Positions 26,732 through 35,335 of a stretch of 64,000 nucleotides of DNA are shown here, one piece after another. The stretch lies in contig JADKGZ010000004.1 in assembly GCA_016722025.1 (NCBI GenBank), positions 186,001 through 250,000 of the forward strand, in the 5' to 3' direction. The notes beneath the pieces are model-generated. The model ran no database searches. It was not told where the DNA came from and saw only the letters and a program-made list of their open reading frames with translations. The position numbers and the translations under genes are program-made. This DNA comes from Acidimicrobiaceae bacterium. GTDB taxonomy: Bacteria > Actinomycetota > Acidimicrobiia > Acidimicrobiales > Ilumatobacteraceae. Numbering within the stretch: position 1 is the stretch's first letter; the number at the start of each line of letters is the position of its first letter.

Positions 26732-27298
26732 CTACACGCGCAGCGCACGGTCGGCCGCTGCGGCGGCGAGTGCCCGCGCGCTGCCCTTGTCGGGGCTGGT
26801 GACCGAGAAGTAGCCGTTGCTCACTCGTACGAGCACCTCGTACGAATCGTCGCCGCGGGCAACTCCGATGGCTTCCTCGCCGATGTCGCTGAACTTGTCG
26901 ATCGCCTGCGCGGTGGTGACCGGGTGCTCGAAGTCGTCGGCGGTCTCGGCCTGCACGATGACCACGTAGTCCGCGCCACCGGCGCGCACGTCGTACCCGC
27001 AGGCGTCTTCTGCAAGCGTCGTGAACCCGGTGAGCTTGCCGATCGCCACGCCAGCGAACGTGATCGAGAAGTCACCGGCCACGAGCGCGCTGCACGGCTC
27101 GCCGCCGAACAGCGTCTCGGGGGCGATGGTGGCCGTGTTGTCCACCGGCAGCGTGTCGGCGACGACGGGCAGCAACGTGTCGACCACGGTGGCCACCGGT
27201 ACCGGGCCGACCGTGTCGGGGGGCTGCTCGGTGGTGCCGCTGCACCCCACGAGGAACAGCGCCGCCACCGAGAAGGGCACGGTGGCGAGCAGCTTCAT
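26732..27298 (-). CDS. Putative lipoprotein
   Basis: A 188-residue protein starting MKLLATVPFSVAALFLVGCSG, a lipoprotein signal with lipobox LVGC (Cys near residue 19). A Thr/Pro/Val-rich linker leads to a domain of about 120 residues with two more Cys (GEPCSALV and EDACGYDV). That pattern resembles DUF3558-like actinobacterial lipoproteins, but the match is not certain. The ATG at 27298 is preferred because TAGGTT stands seven bases upstream. It lies after the MCM and F420-protein genes on the same strand, 16 bases downstream of the latter. Confidence 0.75.
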   Translation of the reverse strand: MKLLATVPFSVAALFLVGCSGTTEQPPDTVGPVPVATVVDTLLPVVADTLPVDNTATIAPETLFGGEPCSALVAGDFSITFAGVAIGKLTGFTTLAEDACGYDVRAGGADYVVIVQAETADDFEHPVTTAQAIDKFSDIGEEAIGVARGDDSYEVLVRVSNGYFSVTSPDKGSARALAAAAADRALRV

Positions 27299-27314
27299 CG
27301 TCACGAACCTACCG

Positions 27315-27685
27315 TCAGGTTGCGTGACTGGTCCATGACTCGATGGCCAGCGCCGGCACGTCGAAGCACCATGCCTCGAAGGTGAGCCCGATCGACGCGT
27401 CGCCGTCCCACGGGTACTTGGTGCCCATCAGTTCGCCGACCCTGCGCCGTTCGGCAGGGTCGACCACGTCACGAGCAGATGCGCGTCGGGTCTCGTCGCC
27501 GACACGACGGGAGACCCGCCGCCAGCTGCGGTCCAGTCGGCGCCGGGGCCGTTCCCACTGATGAGGTACAGCGTGTCGCCGACGACACCGAACCAGATCT
27601 CCACCTCGTGCGAGCGCCCGGTTCGTCGGCCGACGGTCGTGAGGTAGCAGTTCTCGGTGTTCGCGTGCGGCGCCAGCCAGCTCAT
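27315..27685 (-). CDS. Ddn-like F420-dependent nitroreductase-family protein, frameshift near 27528
   Basis: A deazaflavin-dependent nitroreductase-family (DUF385) protein of about 124 residues. The first half has NTENCYLTTVGRRTGRSHEVEIWFGVVGDTLYLISGNG-type sequence, and the second half (VVDPAERRRVGELMG then LTFEAWCFDVPALAIESW) is in another frame. Restoring one C in ACCGC near 27525-27530 joins them as DWTRSWRRVS. The ATG follows the mutase stop after three bases, so the two are co-transcribed. Such proteins bind F420 and reduce enones or quinones; the substrate is unknown. Confidence 0.8.
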
Positions 27686-27688
27686 GCG

Positions 27689-29287
27689 TCAGCGACCGGG
27701 TTGGTACACGCCGAACACCTCGCGCAACGCATCGCTGACCTCGCCCAGCGTCGCGTTGGCACGCAGCGCCTCCTTCATCGGATACAGCAGGTTCTGCGTG
27801 CCGCGGGCGGCTTCGGTGACCTCGGCCAGTCGCGCCTTCACCAACGCATGATCGCGGTTGGCCTTGTAGGCGGTGAGGTTGGCCACTTGCCCCTGCTCGA
27901 GCGACGGGTCGCCGGGAGCGATCACGAACTCGGGCTCGTTGTCGACCGTGAACCGGTTGAGGCCGACGATCACGCGCTCGTCGTTGTCGATGCTCTTCGC
28001 GTAGTCGTAGGCGGCCTGCTCGATCTCGTCCTGCTGGAAGCCGCGCTCGATCGCCTCGACGGCGCCACCCATCTCGTCGATGCGAGCGATGTAGTCCCAC
28101 GCCAGCCGCTCGATCTCGTCGGTGAGCGACTCCACGAAGTAGCTGCCGGCCAACGGGTCGGGGGTGTCGGCGATGCCGCTCTCGTAGCCGATGATCTGCT
28201 GCGTGCGCAGCGCAATGCGGGCGGCGCGCTCGGTGGGCAGGCTCAGCGCCTCGTCGTAGCCGTTGGTGTGCAGGCTCTGGGTGCCGCCCATCACCGCGGC
28301 CATGCTCTGCACGGCGACACGCACGATGTTGTTCTCCGGCTGCTGTGCCGTGAGCGTGCTGCCGCCGACCTGGGTGTGGAAGCGCAGCAGCTTGCTGGAC
28401 TCCTTCTTCGCGCCGAAGCGCTCGGTCATCAGCTTGTACCAGATGCGGCGCGAGGCACGGAACTTGGCGACCTCTTCGAAGAAGTTGTTGTGCGCGTTCC
28501 AGAAGAAGCTGAGCCGCGGCGCGAACGCATCGACATCGAGGCCGGCCGCGATGGCGGCATCGACGTACGCGATGCCGTTGGCGATGGTGAACGCGATCTC
28601 CTGCACCGCCGTGCTGCCGGCTTCGCGGATGTGGTAGCCGCTGATGCTGATGGTGTTCCACTTCGGCACGTGCGCTGCGCAGTACTCGAAGATGTTGGTG
28701 ATGACTCGCATGCTGGGCTTCGGCGGGTAGATGTAGGTGCCGCGGGCGGCGTACTCCTTGAGCAGGTCGTTCTGGATGGTGCCGCTGATCGCTCCGGCCG
28801 GCACGCCCTGCTCTTCGGCCACCAGCTCGTACATCAGCAGCAGGATCGCGCCGGTGGAGTTGATGGTCATGCTGGTGCTCACCTTGTCGAGCGGCAGGTC
28901 GGCCAGCAGCTGGCGCATGTCGGCCATGCACGAGATGGCCACGCCGACTTTGCCGACCTCGCCCTCGGCACGCGGGTGGTCGCTGTCGTAGCCCATCTGC
29001 GTGGGCAGGTCGAACGCACAGCTCAGCCCGGTCTGGCCGGCTTCGAGCAGGAACTTGAACCGCTCGTTGGTGCTGGCGGCGGTGCCGAAGCCGGCGTACT
29101 GCCGCATCGTCCACAACTTGCCGCGGTACATCGTGGGGTACACGCCACGGGTGTAGGGCGGCTTGCCGGGCGCACCGAGCTGGGTCGCGGGGTCCCAACC
29201 CGCCAGATCGGAGGCGTCGTACAGGGCCTTCACTTCGATGCCCGAGTCGGTGTGGATGCCCGGGTCGGTTCGCTTGTCGTCGCTCAT
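27689..29287 (-). CDS. Methylmalonyl-CoA mutase, large (catalytic) subunit
   Basis: A 532-residue TIM-barrel acyl-CoA mutase without a fused B12-binding domain, so it must work with a small cobalamin subunit encoded outside the window. RGVYPTMYRGKLWTMRQYAGFGTA carries the Tyr that marks methylmalonyl-CoA mutase; 2-hydroxyisobutyryl-CoA mutases have Ile there. Further family segments are SCAFDLPTQMGYDSDHPRAEGEVGKVG-type sequence, ISGYHIREAGSTAVQE, GGTQSLHTNGYDEAL and DPLAGSYFVE. ATG 29287 follows TACGCT by eight bases (leaderless). It probably serves propionyl-CoA or odd-chain and branched-chain oxidation. Confidence 0.93.
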   Translation of the reverse strand: MSDDKRTDPGIHTDSGIEVKALYDASDLAGWDPATQLGAPGKPPYTRGVYPTMYRGKLWTMRQYAGFGTAASTNERFKFLLEAGQTGLSCAFDLPTQMGYDSDHPRAEGEVGKVGVAISCMADMRQLLADLPLDKVSTSMTINSTGAILLLMYELVAEEQGVPAGAISGTIQNDLLKEYAARGTYIYPPKPSMRVITNIFEYCAAHVPKWNTISISGYHIREAGSTAVQEIAFTIANGIAYVDAAIAAGLDVDAFAPRLSFFWNAHNNFFEEVAKFRASRRIWYKLMTERFGAKKESSKLLRFHTQVGGSTLTAQQPENNIVRVAVQSMAAVMGGTQSLHTNGYDEALSLPTERAARIALRTQQIIGYESGIADTPDPLAGSYFVESLTDEIERLAWDYIARIDEMGGAVEAIERGFQQDEIEQAAYDYAKSIDNDERVIVGLNRFTVDNEPEFVIAPGDPSLEQGQVANLTAYKANRDHALVKARLAEVTEAARGTQNLLYPMKEALRANATLGEVSDALREVFGVYQPGR

Positions 29288-29422
29288 CGTTGGCCAGCGT
29301 AGGTCGCACGTGCGGGCTGCCGGCCATCGACGCAACGCCCGGTCGGTGCTCGGCTGGCGGTCACCCCCGCCCGGTATCAGCGGCGATGCTTCACGGCGCT
29401 CGGCACCCGCCAACAGGTTCCG

Positions 29423-29914
29423 TCAGTCGGGCGCCGGTTTGTCGACCTTGGCACGGGCAGTCACCATGCGGAACAACGACAGTGCCACGATCAACGCCGC
29501 GGTCGCCCCGACGAGCATCAGCGCATCGAGCGGGCGTTCCGCCTCCACGAGGCCCTCGATGCCCTTCACCCCCAGGAAGACGACGAGCACATCAACGATC
29601 GACTTCTTGAGATCGTCGAGCGAGGTGACCTCGAGCCAGTTGGGCACATCGAGGTCGCCGACGAAGAGCTCGTACAACCCGATCGCGACGATCAGCTGCA
29701 CGATCGCCAGCAGGTACATCTCGATCACGCCGAGCAGGTCGACCAGCGCAACATCGCCTCTCCAACCACCATCGAGCAGCGCACCGAAGAGCTTCACCGT
29801 CTTGGCGATGGCCCAGGCGAAGGTGGCAACGCTCAGCACTGTCAGGCCCGCCACAGCGATGAGGACCAGGTACCTGGCCTGGTTGAGGAGTGCTTGCACT
29901 GGGTGACGCGGCAT
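29423..29914 (-). CDS. YqhA/UPF0114-family membrane protein
   Basis: A 163-residue protein with about four transmembrane helices (near residues 12-34, 50-75, 100-118 and 128-146). The LLGVIEMYLLAIVQLIVAIGLYELFVGDLDVPNWLEV block is characteristic of the UPF0114/YqhA family. Function is not established. ATG 29914 (MPRHPVQALL) is chosen; TAGCTT lies five bases before it. Neighbouring genes are the mutase operon downstream (135 bases away) and a divergent DUF6687 gene. Confidence 0.85.
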   Translation of the reverse strand: MPRHPVQALLNQARYLVLIAVAGLTVLSVATFAWAIAKTVKLFGALLDGGWRGDVALVDLLGVIEMYLLAIVQLIVAIGLYELFVGDLDVPNWLEVTSLDDLKKSIVDVLVVFLGVKGIEGLVEAERPLDALMLVGATAALIVALSLFRMVTARAKVDKPAPD

Positions 29915-30027
29915 GACGCAAGCTACCAAGCAACGCGCCGGCGGCGAAGGCGAGCGCTCGCGACAGCGTCGAGCCGGATGTCCAGGCCCCGGCCGCCGCT
30001 CGGCTCCGGGCGGTTATGGTGGCGGCG

Positions 30028-31036
30028 GTGTCCACGCTGCGTTTCGTACCCGAGCATGCGATTGCGGGCATCCCCAACGTGGTGGTCGATGGCTCGCCGA
30101 ACGCCGACACCGTGCTCACGTTGTCGCACTGGCCGGGCAGCCCCACACCACCCGAACTGCGCGACGACCTCTCCGCTCAAATCGCGTTCCGTGCCCTTTC
30201 AGAACCGGAGCGGTTCGCGGGTGTCGAGGCGGTCACCAACAACCACTTCGATCAAGACGGCATTGTCCAGCGCGTTCGCGCTGTTGTGGCCCGCACTGGC
30301 GCTGCCTCGACGCGAGTTGCTCATCGACGTCGCTCGCGCCGGCGACTTCGGCACCTTCGCATCCCGTGAGGCTGCACGCATTGCGATGATCCTCGCCGCT
30401 CTCGACGACGACGTCATATCGCCAGTTCCGGCCCAGTCCCTTGCTGCGCCGTATCCGCAGCGCTGCGGCTCCCTGTACCAATGGGCGCTGCCGCAGTTCG
30501 CTGAGATCGTCGACCGCCCGCAGGAGTGGCGACACCTGTGGGGCGACGAGGACGCTCACCTCACGCGCAGCATCGAGGCCATCGCCGACGGCGCTGTGCG
30601 AGTCACCGAGCATCGTGATGTCGACCTCGCCGTGGTCACGGTTCCCGCCGAGTGGGCACCACGAACCACGCACCGATTCACGCGAGTCGAATCGAGCACG
30701 CTGCACCCGATGGCCATCAACAACGCGACCGAGTGCCTGCGCGTGGCAGTGGTGCAAGGCAGCAGGTACCACCTCGAACTGCGCTACGAGTCGTGGGTGA
30801 TGCTGGTCTCGCGACCGGTGCTCCCGCGCCCGGACCTACGAGTGCTGGCAGCAGAGCTCGACACCCTGGAGCCCGGCTCCGCACGCTGGCGTGCCGGAGC
30901 CCCAGGTGCGCTCACGCCACGACTCGAGCTGTTCGATGGTCATGAGAGCGGCCTGACGCCCGAAGCATTCCTGCTGCACGTTCGCCGCTTTCTCGAAGTT
31001 GCGCCGCCTGCCTGGGACCCGTTCACCGCAACCTGA
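30028..31036 (+). CDS. DUF6687-like conserved protein, frameshift near 30267
   Basis: About 335 residues in two frames. The first part (LRFVPEHAIAGIPNVVVDGSPNADTVLTLSHWPG then VTNNHFDQDGIV) and the second (AFALLWPALALPRRELLIDVARAGDFGTF onward) join if one C is removed from the CC at 30267-30268. NNHFDQDG followed by an Asp/His-rich layout recalls DHH/NrnA-like phosphodiesterases, but a catalytic assignment is not secure. GTG 30028 is preferred to the ATG at 30016 because the bases of that ATG form the -10 box TATGGT seven bases upstream of the GTG. Confidence 0.7.
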
Positions 31037-31040
31037 TCGC

Positions 31041-31544
31041 TCAGCTGCCCATCCAACGCTGCTTGCTCTCTGCCCATCGATCGCTGACCTGCCACTCGGT
31101 CGCCCACCGTTGGATGTACGCCGCATCGAGCAACGGCGCCGCGGCGAGAATCGACGCGATGTCGTCTTGGTCCTTCGCCCGCCACGCAATGAGCTTGTGG
31201 ACGATGACGTCCTCGACCGTGAGCAGCTTGTTCACGGCGCGACGATGCGCCGCCGCTTGATAGTCGGTCTCGACGAGGAGCGCGTCGACCGCCACGCCTT
31301 TGCCACGGATGAACACGACGTACGGTTCACCTCCTGGCTCGGCCATCGCCTGCACCGTGTAGCCCTCGGCTTCGAACGCAGCGACGACGCCATCCAGCGA
31401 CCTCACCAGAAAGTCGACATCCGTGGTGAACCGCGGCGTCAGGCGATACTCGAGCGCAGCCAGTGCGCCGATCAGCACTGGTTCGCAGCCGAGCTCAGCG
31501 AGGCGCTGTTGGAACGTCGACCAGTAGTCCGAGGGTTCGGGCAC
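31041..31544 (-). CDS. Nucleotidyltransferase-fold protein (AbiEii/DUF6036-like)
   Basis: A 167-residue protein with the minimal nucleotidyltransferase layout: VLIGALAALEYRLTPRFTTDVDFLV supplies a G-x-A..R..TxDxD signature, followed by GVAVDALLVET and VEDVIVHKLIAWRAKDQDDI. Proteins like this occur as toxins or NTase partners in type IV-like toxin-antitoxin pairs. GTG 31544 is used; an earlier start (31586) would lengthen overlap with the upstream small gene. That gene (31495-31722) overlaps it by 50 bases on the same strand, which fits a coupled pair. The toxin role is inferred. Confidence 0.72.
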   Translation of the reverse strand: MPEPSDYWSTFQQRLAELGCEPVLIGALAALEYRLTPRFTTDVDFLVRSLDGVVAAFEAEGYTVQAMAEPGGEPYVVFIRGKGVAVDALLVETDYQAAAHRRAVNKLLTVEDVIVHKLIAWRAKDQDDIASILAAAPLLDAAYIQRWATEWQVSDRWAESKQRWMGS

Positions 31545-31722
31545 GGCGGTGCAGCTCCCCTTCCGTGTTGAGCTCGGGCCGGCCATGAGCCACGCGGCGA
31601 CGGTTCACCATCTCGAGAGTGGCAGCACGCACTTCGAGCGTGCCTTCCTCGTCGTTGTCGGCAAGACGGAGCGCCTCGACTTGCCGATCCCATCGGCGAC
31701 GGTCCTCAGCGCTCACGGCCAT
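31495..31722 (-). CDS. Small protein, possible antitoxin partner
   Basis: A 75-residue charged protein (MAVSAEDRRRWDRQVEALRL...) predicted to be mostly helical. The ATG is preceded six bases upstream by TAGGAT, a good leaderless -10 box, so it is probably a real gene. It overlaps the downstream nucleotidyltransferase gene by 50 bases. Size, charge and context are those of an antitoxin, but no antitoxin family was recognised. Confidence 0.55.
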   Translation of the reverse strand: MAVSAEDRRRWDRQVEALRLADNDEEGTLEVRAATLEMVNRRRVAHGRPELNTEGELHRRARTLGLLVDVPTAPR

Positions 31723-31747
31723 GGAGAAATCCTATTGCACCGAGCGG

Positions 31748-32137
31748 CTATCGGGCAGCGACGAGGGCGATCTCCATCTTCCACTCCGGGCGGGCGAGCG
31801 CGGGCACCGTGATCAACGTGCTGGCAACGCGATGGCCCGCCAGGGCCCGGTCGCGGGCACCCATCACGATGCTCAGCGACGGCAACTGCTCGACCACCAC
31901 GTAGGTGGTGACGCTCACCACGTCGTGCGCTTCCATTCCTGCCTCGCGCAGGATGGCCAGCAGGTTGATCCACACCACTTCCGCCTGCGCTTCGATGGTC
32001 GCTGGCACCGTTCCGTCAGGCTGGATCGGCACCACACCGCTGGTGTGCAGCCAGCGCGCCGAGTGCTCGCTGATCACCGCATGGGCGTAGTTGGCGGCAG
32101 GCGGAGCAATCGAAGCAGGCGCGATCTGGCGATTCAT
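31748..32137 (-). CDS. RidA/YjgF-family enamine/imine deaminase
   Basis: A 129-residue Rid-family protein. Visible family features are the start of the first strands (APPAANYAHAVIS), HTSGVVPIQPDG, the helix IEAQAEVVWINLLAILREAGM, VVSVTTYVV and the C-terminal ALARPEWKMEIALVAA. In RidA proper an Arg near residue 105 binds the substrate carboxylate; here the nearby ALARPEW gives a candidate. It hydrolyses reactive enamine/imine intermediates of PLP enzymes. It is followed on the same strand by the small gene at 31722. Confidence 0.88.
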   Translation of the reverse strand: MNRQIAPASIAPPAANYAHAVISEHSARWLHTSGVVPIQPDGTVPATIEAQAEVVWINLLAILREAGMEAHDVVSVTTYVVVEQLPSLSIVMGARDRALAGHRVASTLITVPALARPEWKMEIALVAAR

Positions 32138-32221
32138 CGACCCATCATGCCCGGTACCGTTCGCGCCAGATGTACGGGCTCACCTCACGTGCATCTGCCC
32201 ACTGGGCGTATTGTGGCCGCC

Positions 32222-33037
32222 ATGACTGTTACCGAATCCGGTGTTCGCATGATCGACGGGGTGGAGCTCGCTCCCAAGGACGTGAACCTGGCGCTGCCCG
32301 CTCCTTTCGCCACGCTGGAGGAGGAGCGGTTGCACCGCAAGCAGAAGCTGGCCGGCGCGCTGCGCATCTTCGGTCGTGTCGGGTTCGGCGAGGGCGTGGC
32401 CGGGCACATCACCGTGCGCGACCCCGAGTTCCCCGAGTACTTCTGGGTGAACCCGTTCGCGATCAGCTTCCGCCACGTGAAGGTGAGCGACCTCATCCTT
32501 GTCGACCACAGCGGCAACGTCATCTACGGCAAGTACCCGGTGAACAGGGCGGCGTTCGTCATCCACTCCGCGGTGCACGAAGCCCGCCCCGACATCGTCG
32601 CTGCCGCCCACAGCCACAGCGTGCACGGCAAGGCGTTCAGCTCGTTGGGCATCCCGCTCGACCCCATCACGCAGGATGCGTGCATCTTCTACAACGACCA
32701 CACCGTCATCCAGGCGCAGGGCGGCAAGGTGGTGTTCGACATCGAGGCCGGCAAGGAACTGGCCACCCACTTCCCCACCGGCAAGGCGGCCATTCACCAG
32801 AACCACGGGCTGTTCACCGTCGGCCAGACCGTCGACGAGGCCGCCTTCTGGTTCCTCAGCATGGACCGCAGCTGCCAGGCGCAGCTGCTGGCGATGGCCG
32901 CGGGCACCCCCAAGCTGATCGACCACGAGAGCGCCGAGTACACCCAGCAGCAGACCGGCTTCCCGATCGCCGGCTGGTTGAGCTTCCAGCCGTTGTGGCA
33001 GGAGATCTGCCGCACCGACCCCGACCTGTTCGACTGA
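32222..33037 (+). CDS. Class II aldolase/adducin-family protein
   Basis: A 271-residue member of the class II aldolase/adducin family. HRKQKLAGALRIFGRVGFGEGVAGHITVRDPE opens the domain; the metal-site histidines are in AAAHSHSVHGKAFSS (HSH) and AAIHQNHGLFTVG. Members are zinc-dependent sugar-phosphate aldolases or have lost that function; the longer actinobacterial type here has no assigned substrate. ATG 32222 is seven bases after TATTGT, a likely leaderless promoter. A DMT exporter follows 72 bases downstream on the same strand. Confidence 0.9.
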   Translation: MTVTESGVRMIDGVELAPKDVNLALPAPFATLEEERLHRKQKLAGALRIFGRVGFGEGVAGHITVRDPEFPEYFWVNPFAISFRHVKVSDLILVDHSGNVIYGKYPVNRAAFVIHSAVHEARPDIVAAAHSHSVHGKAFSSLGIPLDPITQDACIFYNDHTVIQAQGGKVVFDIEAGKELATHFPTGKAAIHQNHGLFTVGQTVDEAAFWFLSMDRSCQAQLLAMAAGTPKLIDHESAEYTQQQTGFPIAGWLSFQPLWQEICRTDPDLFD

Positions 33038-33109
33038 CACGACTCGACTGCAACACTGACACGACGGGATTGGCACGGCGCAACTCGCCCAATTCGTCAC
33101 GCCGGCACC

Positions 33110-33988
33110 ATGCGCTCCCCCACCGAGTTCGTTCGCACCGCCTCACCCGAGGCACTGTTCGCGATCGCCGGCATCTCGCAGTACACGGGCGCCGTGGTGG
33201 CCGTCAACCTGTTCGAGGAGGTGCGGCCGGCCACGGTTGCCTGGCTCCGTGTGCTGTCGGCGGCGCTCCTCCTGATCGCCGTATCGTGGCGTCAGGTGCG
33301 CAGCGGCTGGACGCGGACCGAGCTGCGCAGTGCGGCGTTCTTCGGCATCGCGACCGCCGTGATGAACCTGTTCTTCTACCTCGCACTCGACCGGCTGCCG
33401 CTGGGCAAGAGCGTGGTGATCGAGTTCATCGGCCCCATCGCAGTCGCGGCCGCGTTCACACGTAGCGCCCGCAACTCGGTCGCGTTGGCGCTGGCCGCGC
33501 TCGGCGTGGTCACGCTCTCCGGTGTGGAGATCGGCGGCGAGCCGTGGGGCATCTTCTTCATCTTCGCCGCCTCGGCGATGTGGGCCGTGTACATCATCCT
33601 CGGGCGCCGAGTCGCCCACCTCGAACGGGGCATGGCCGGGCTCGGCCTGGGCTTGGCCATCGGCTCGCTCACGATCCTGCCGTTCGGCATCGTCGGCAGT
33701 GGCGTGGTTTTCAGCGACGGCCGCCTGCTGTTGATGTGCGTCGCGGTCGGCGCACTGTCGTCGGCCATCGGCTACGGCATCGACCAGGTGGTGATGCGCC
33801 GCATCCCTGTCCGCCGGTTCGCTGTGCTGCTGGCGTTGCTCCCGGTGTCGGCGATGGCGCTCGGGTTCATCGCACTCGGTCAGCGACCGTCGATGGCCGA
33901 TCTCTTCGGCGCCGCACTCGTGATCGCCGGCGTGCTGCTGCAGGAGCGCGACGAGCTGGCACCGACCCTCGATGAGGTGCCGAGCTAG
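33110..33988 (+). CDS. EamA-family exporter (RhtA-like)
   Basis: A 292-residue membrane protein with about ten transmembrane helices in two EamA halves. The RhtA subgroup is suggested by FAIAGISQYTGAVVAVNLFEEV, LGKSVVIEFIGPIAVA and SSAIGYGIDQVVMRRIPVRRFAVLLALLPV. RhtA exports threonine and homoserine in E. coli; the substrate here is not known. The ATG at 33110 gives a short cytoplasmic N-terminus. It is convergent with the moeB-like gene, and the 63-bp repeat lies in the space between. Confidence 0.88.
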   Translation: MRSPTEFVRTASPEALFAIAGISQYTGAVVAVNLFEEVRPATVAWLRVLSAALLLIAVSWRQVRSGWTRTELRSAAFFGIATAVMNLFFYLALDRLPLGKSVVIEFIGPIAVAAAFTRSARNSVALALAALGVVTLSGVEIGGEPWGIFFIFAASAMWAVYIILGRRVAHLERGMAGLGLGLAIGSLTILPFGIVGSGVVFSDGRLLLMCVAVGALSSAIGYGIDQVVMRRIPVRRFAVLLALLPVSAMALGFIALGQRPSMADLFGAALVIAGVLLQERDELAPTLDEVPS

Positions 33989-34037
33989 CAACAGCCGCGA
34001 CTGGCGCGACAGACGCGACGAACGGGTCGGCGTCGAC

Positions 34038-34100
34038 CTTTGTGTCAAGACTTCGGACTCACACTTCGAGGTCACGCCCCGACAGCCTTTGCGTAAAGGC
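34038..34100. repeat. 63-bp dispersed repeat, copy 1
   Basis: This 63-base unit begins CTTTGTGTCAA and ends CGTAAAGGC; it aligns without gaps to 58792-58854 at 46 of 63 positions. Conserved blocks are CTTTGTGTCAA, GACTCACA, CCCGACAGCCT and CGTAAAG. The ends CTTT/AAAG are inverted, and GCCTTTGCGTAAAGGC at the right end forms a perfect 6-bp hairpin. It lies in the 139-base gap between two convergent genes. Confidence 0.8.
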
Positions 34101-34127
34101 GGTGGGGTGGCGCGGCGTTGGGGCGGG

Positions 34128-35291
34128 TCAGTGCGCGAGGCCGGGGGCGCACAGGCCCTCCAGCTCTTGCACGATGATGCGATCGCGGTTCGCGTAGGTG
34201 ACCTGGTTGGCCGGGTCGGGGCGCAGGTTGAAGGTGCGGAAGCTCATGTCGGTGGTGTCGACCGACAGGATGCGCCCGACCAGGCCTTCGCCGAGCCCGA
34301 GCAGCAGCTTGATGACCTCGAGCGCCTGGATGCTGCCCACGATGCCGGGCAGCACACCCAGCACGCCTGCCTCCGCGCAGCTGGGCGCCAGCTCGGCGGG
34401 CGGCGGCTCGGGCACCATGTCGCGGTAGGTGGGGCCTTGCAGCGGGTGGAACACGCTGACCATGCCCTCGAAGCGGAAGATGCTGCCGTGCACCACCGGG
34501 ATGCCCAGCTTCACGCTTGCGTCGTTGAGCAGGTAGCGGCTGGGGAAGTTGTCGGCGCCATCGACGATGACGTCGTAACCCTCGATGATCTGCATGATGT
34601 TGGACGCATCGAGACGGGTGTCGTAGGTGACCACGTCGACGTCGGGGTTCAGCAGCGTGAGGGTCTTCTTCGCGCTGTCGACCTTGCGATCACCGACGCG
34701 ATCCATGTTGTGCAGGATCTGGCGCTGCAGGTTGCTGGCGTCCACTTCGTCCATGTCGACGATGCCGATGGTGCCCACGCCGGCGGCGGCAAGGTACATC
34801 GCGGATGGCGAACCGAGCCCGCCGGCACCCAGCATCAGCACCTTGCTGGCCAGCAGCTTCGCCTGGCCGGCAGTGCCCACCTCGGGCAGCAGCAGGTGAC
34901 GCTGGTAGCGGTTGCGCTGCTCGGCGGTGAGGGTGACGGGCGTGCGCCAGGCACGGCCTTCGTCCTTCCACTTGCCGAAGCCGCCGGCCACCGAGACCAC
35001 GTCGGTGTAGCCCAGCTCGGCGAGGGTCTTTGCCGCGAATGCGCTGCGCACACCGCCGGCGCAGTACACGACGACCTGCGCGTGCTTGTCGAGCACCTTG
35101 CCTTCCACCTGTGCCTCGAGATGGCCGCGAGGGATGTGGATGGCGTCGGGCAGAGCACCCTGGTCGTACTCGTCGGGCTCGCGCACGTCGAGCACGACGG
35201 CTCCCCCGGCAATGAGGTCGGCGGCAGCAGCGGTGTCGACTTCGATGATCTGCGCCTTGGCGGCAGTGAGAAGGTCGCGAAAGGTAGCCAT
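34128..35291 (-). CDS. MoeB/ThiF-type adenylyltransferase with N-terminal rhodanese domain
   Basis: A 387-residue two-domain protein. Residues 15-115 are a rhodanese domain with active Cys in VVYCAGGVRS; residues 125-387 are an E1-like domain with GAGGLGSPSAMYLAAAGVG and VDGADNFPSRYLLNDA. It should adenylate a ubiquitin-like sulphur carrier (MoaD/ThiS/CysO type) and pass sulphur to it. Domain order is reversed from the usual MoeZ, where rhodanese is C-terminal. Both CxxC zinc pairs of MoeB are missing: GPTYRDMVPEPPP stands where CYRC is expected, and the CPVCG tail is absent. The Cys of PSCAEAGVLG is kept. ATG follows TAGGCT by seven bases. Confidence 0.9.
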   Translation of the reverse strand: MATFRDLLTAAKAQIIEVDTAAAADLIAGGAVVLDVREPDEYDQGALPDAIHIPRGHLEAQVEGKVLDKHAQVVVYCAGGVRSAFAAKTLAELGYTDVVSVAGGFGKWKDEGRAWRTPVTLTAEQRNRYQRHLLLPEVGTAGQAKLLASKVLMLGAGGLGSPSAMYLAAAGVGTIGIVDMDEVDASNLQRQILHNMDRVGDRKVDSAKKTLTLLNPDVDVVTYDTRLDASNIMQIIEGYDVIVDGADNFPSRYLLNDASVKLGIPVVHGSIFRFEGMVSVFHPLQGPTYRDMVPEPPPAELAPSCAEAGVLGVLPGIVGSIQALEVIKLLLGLGEGLVGRILSVDTTDMSFRTFNLRPDPANQVTYANRDRIIVQELEGLCAPGLAH

Positions 35292-35335
35292 GGGCGAAAG
35301 CCTACCTGTTCAGTCGTCTTTCGTCACCGGGTCGC

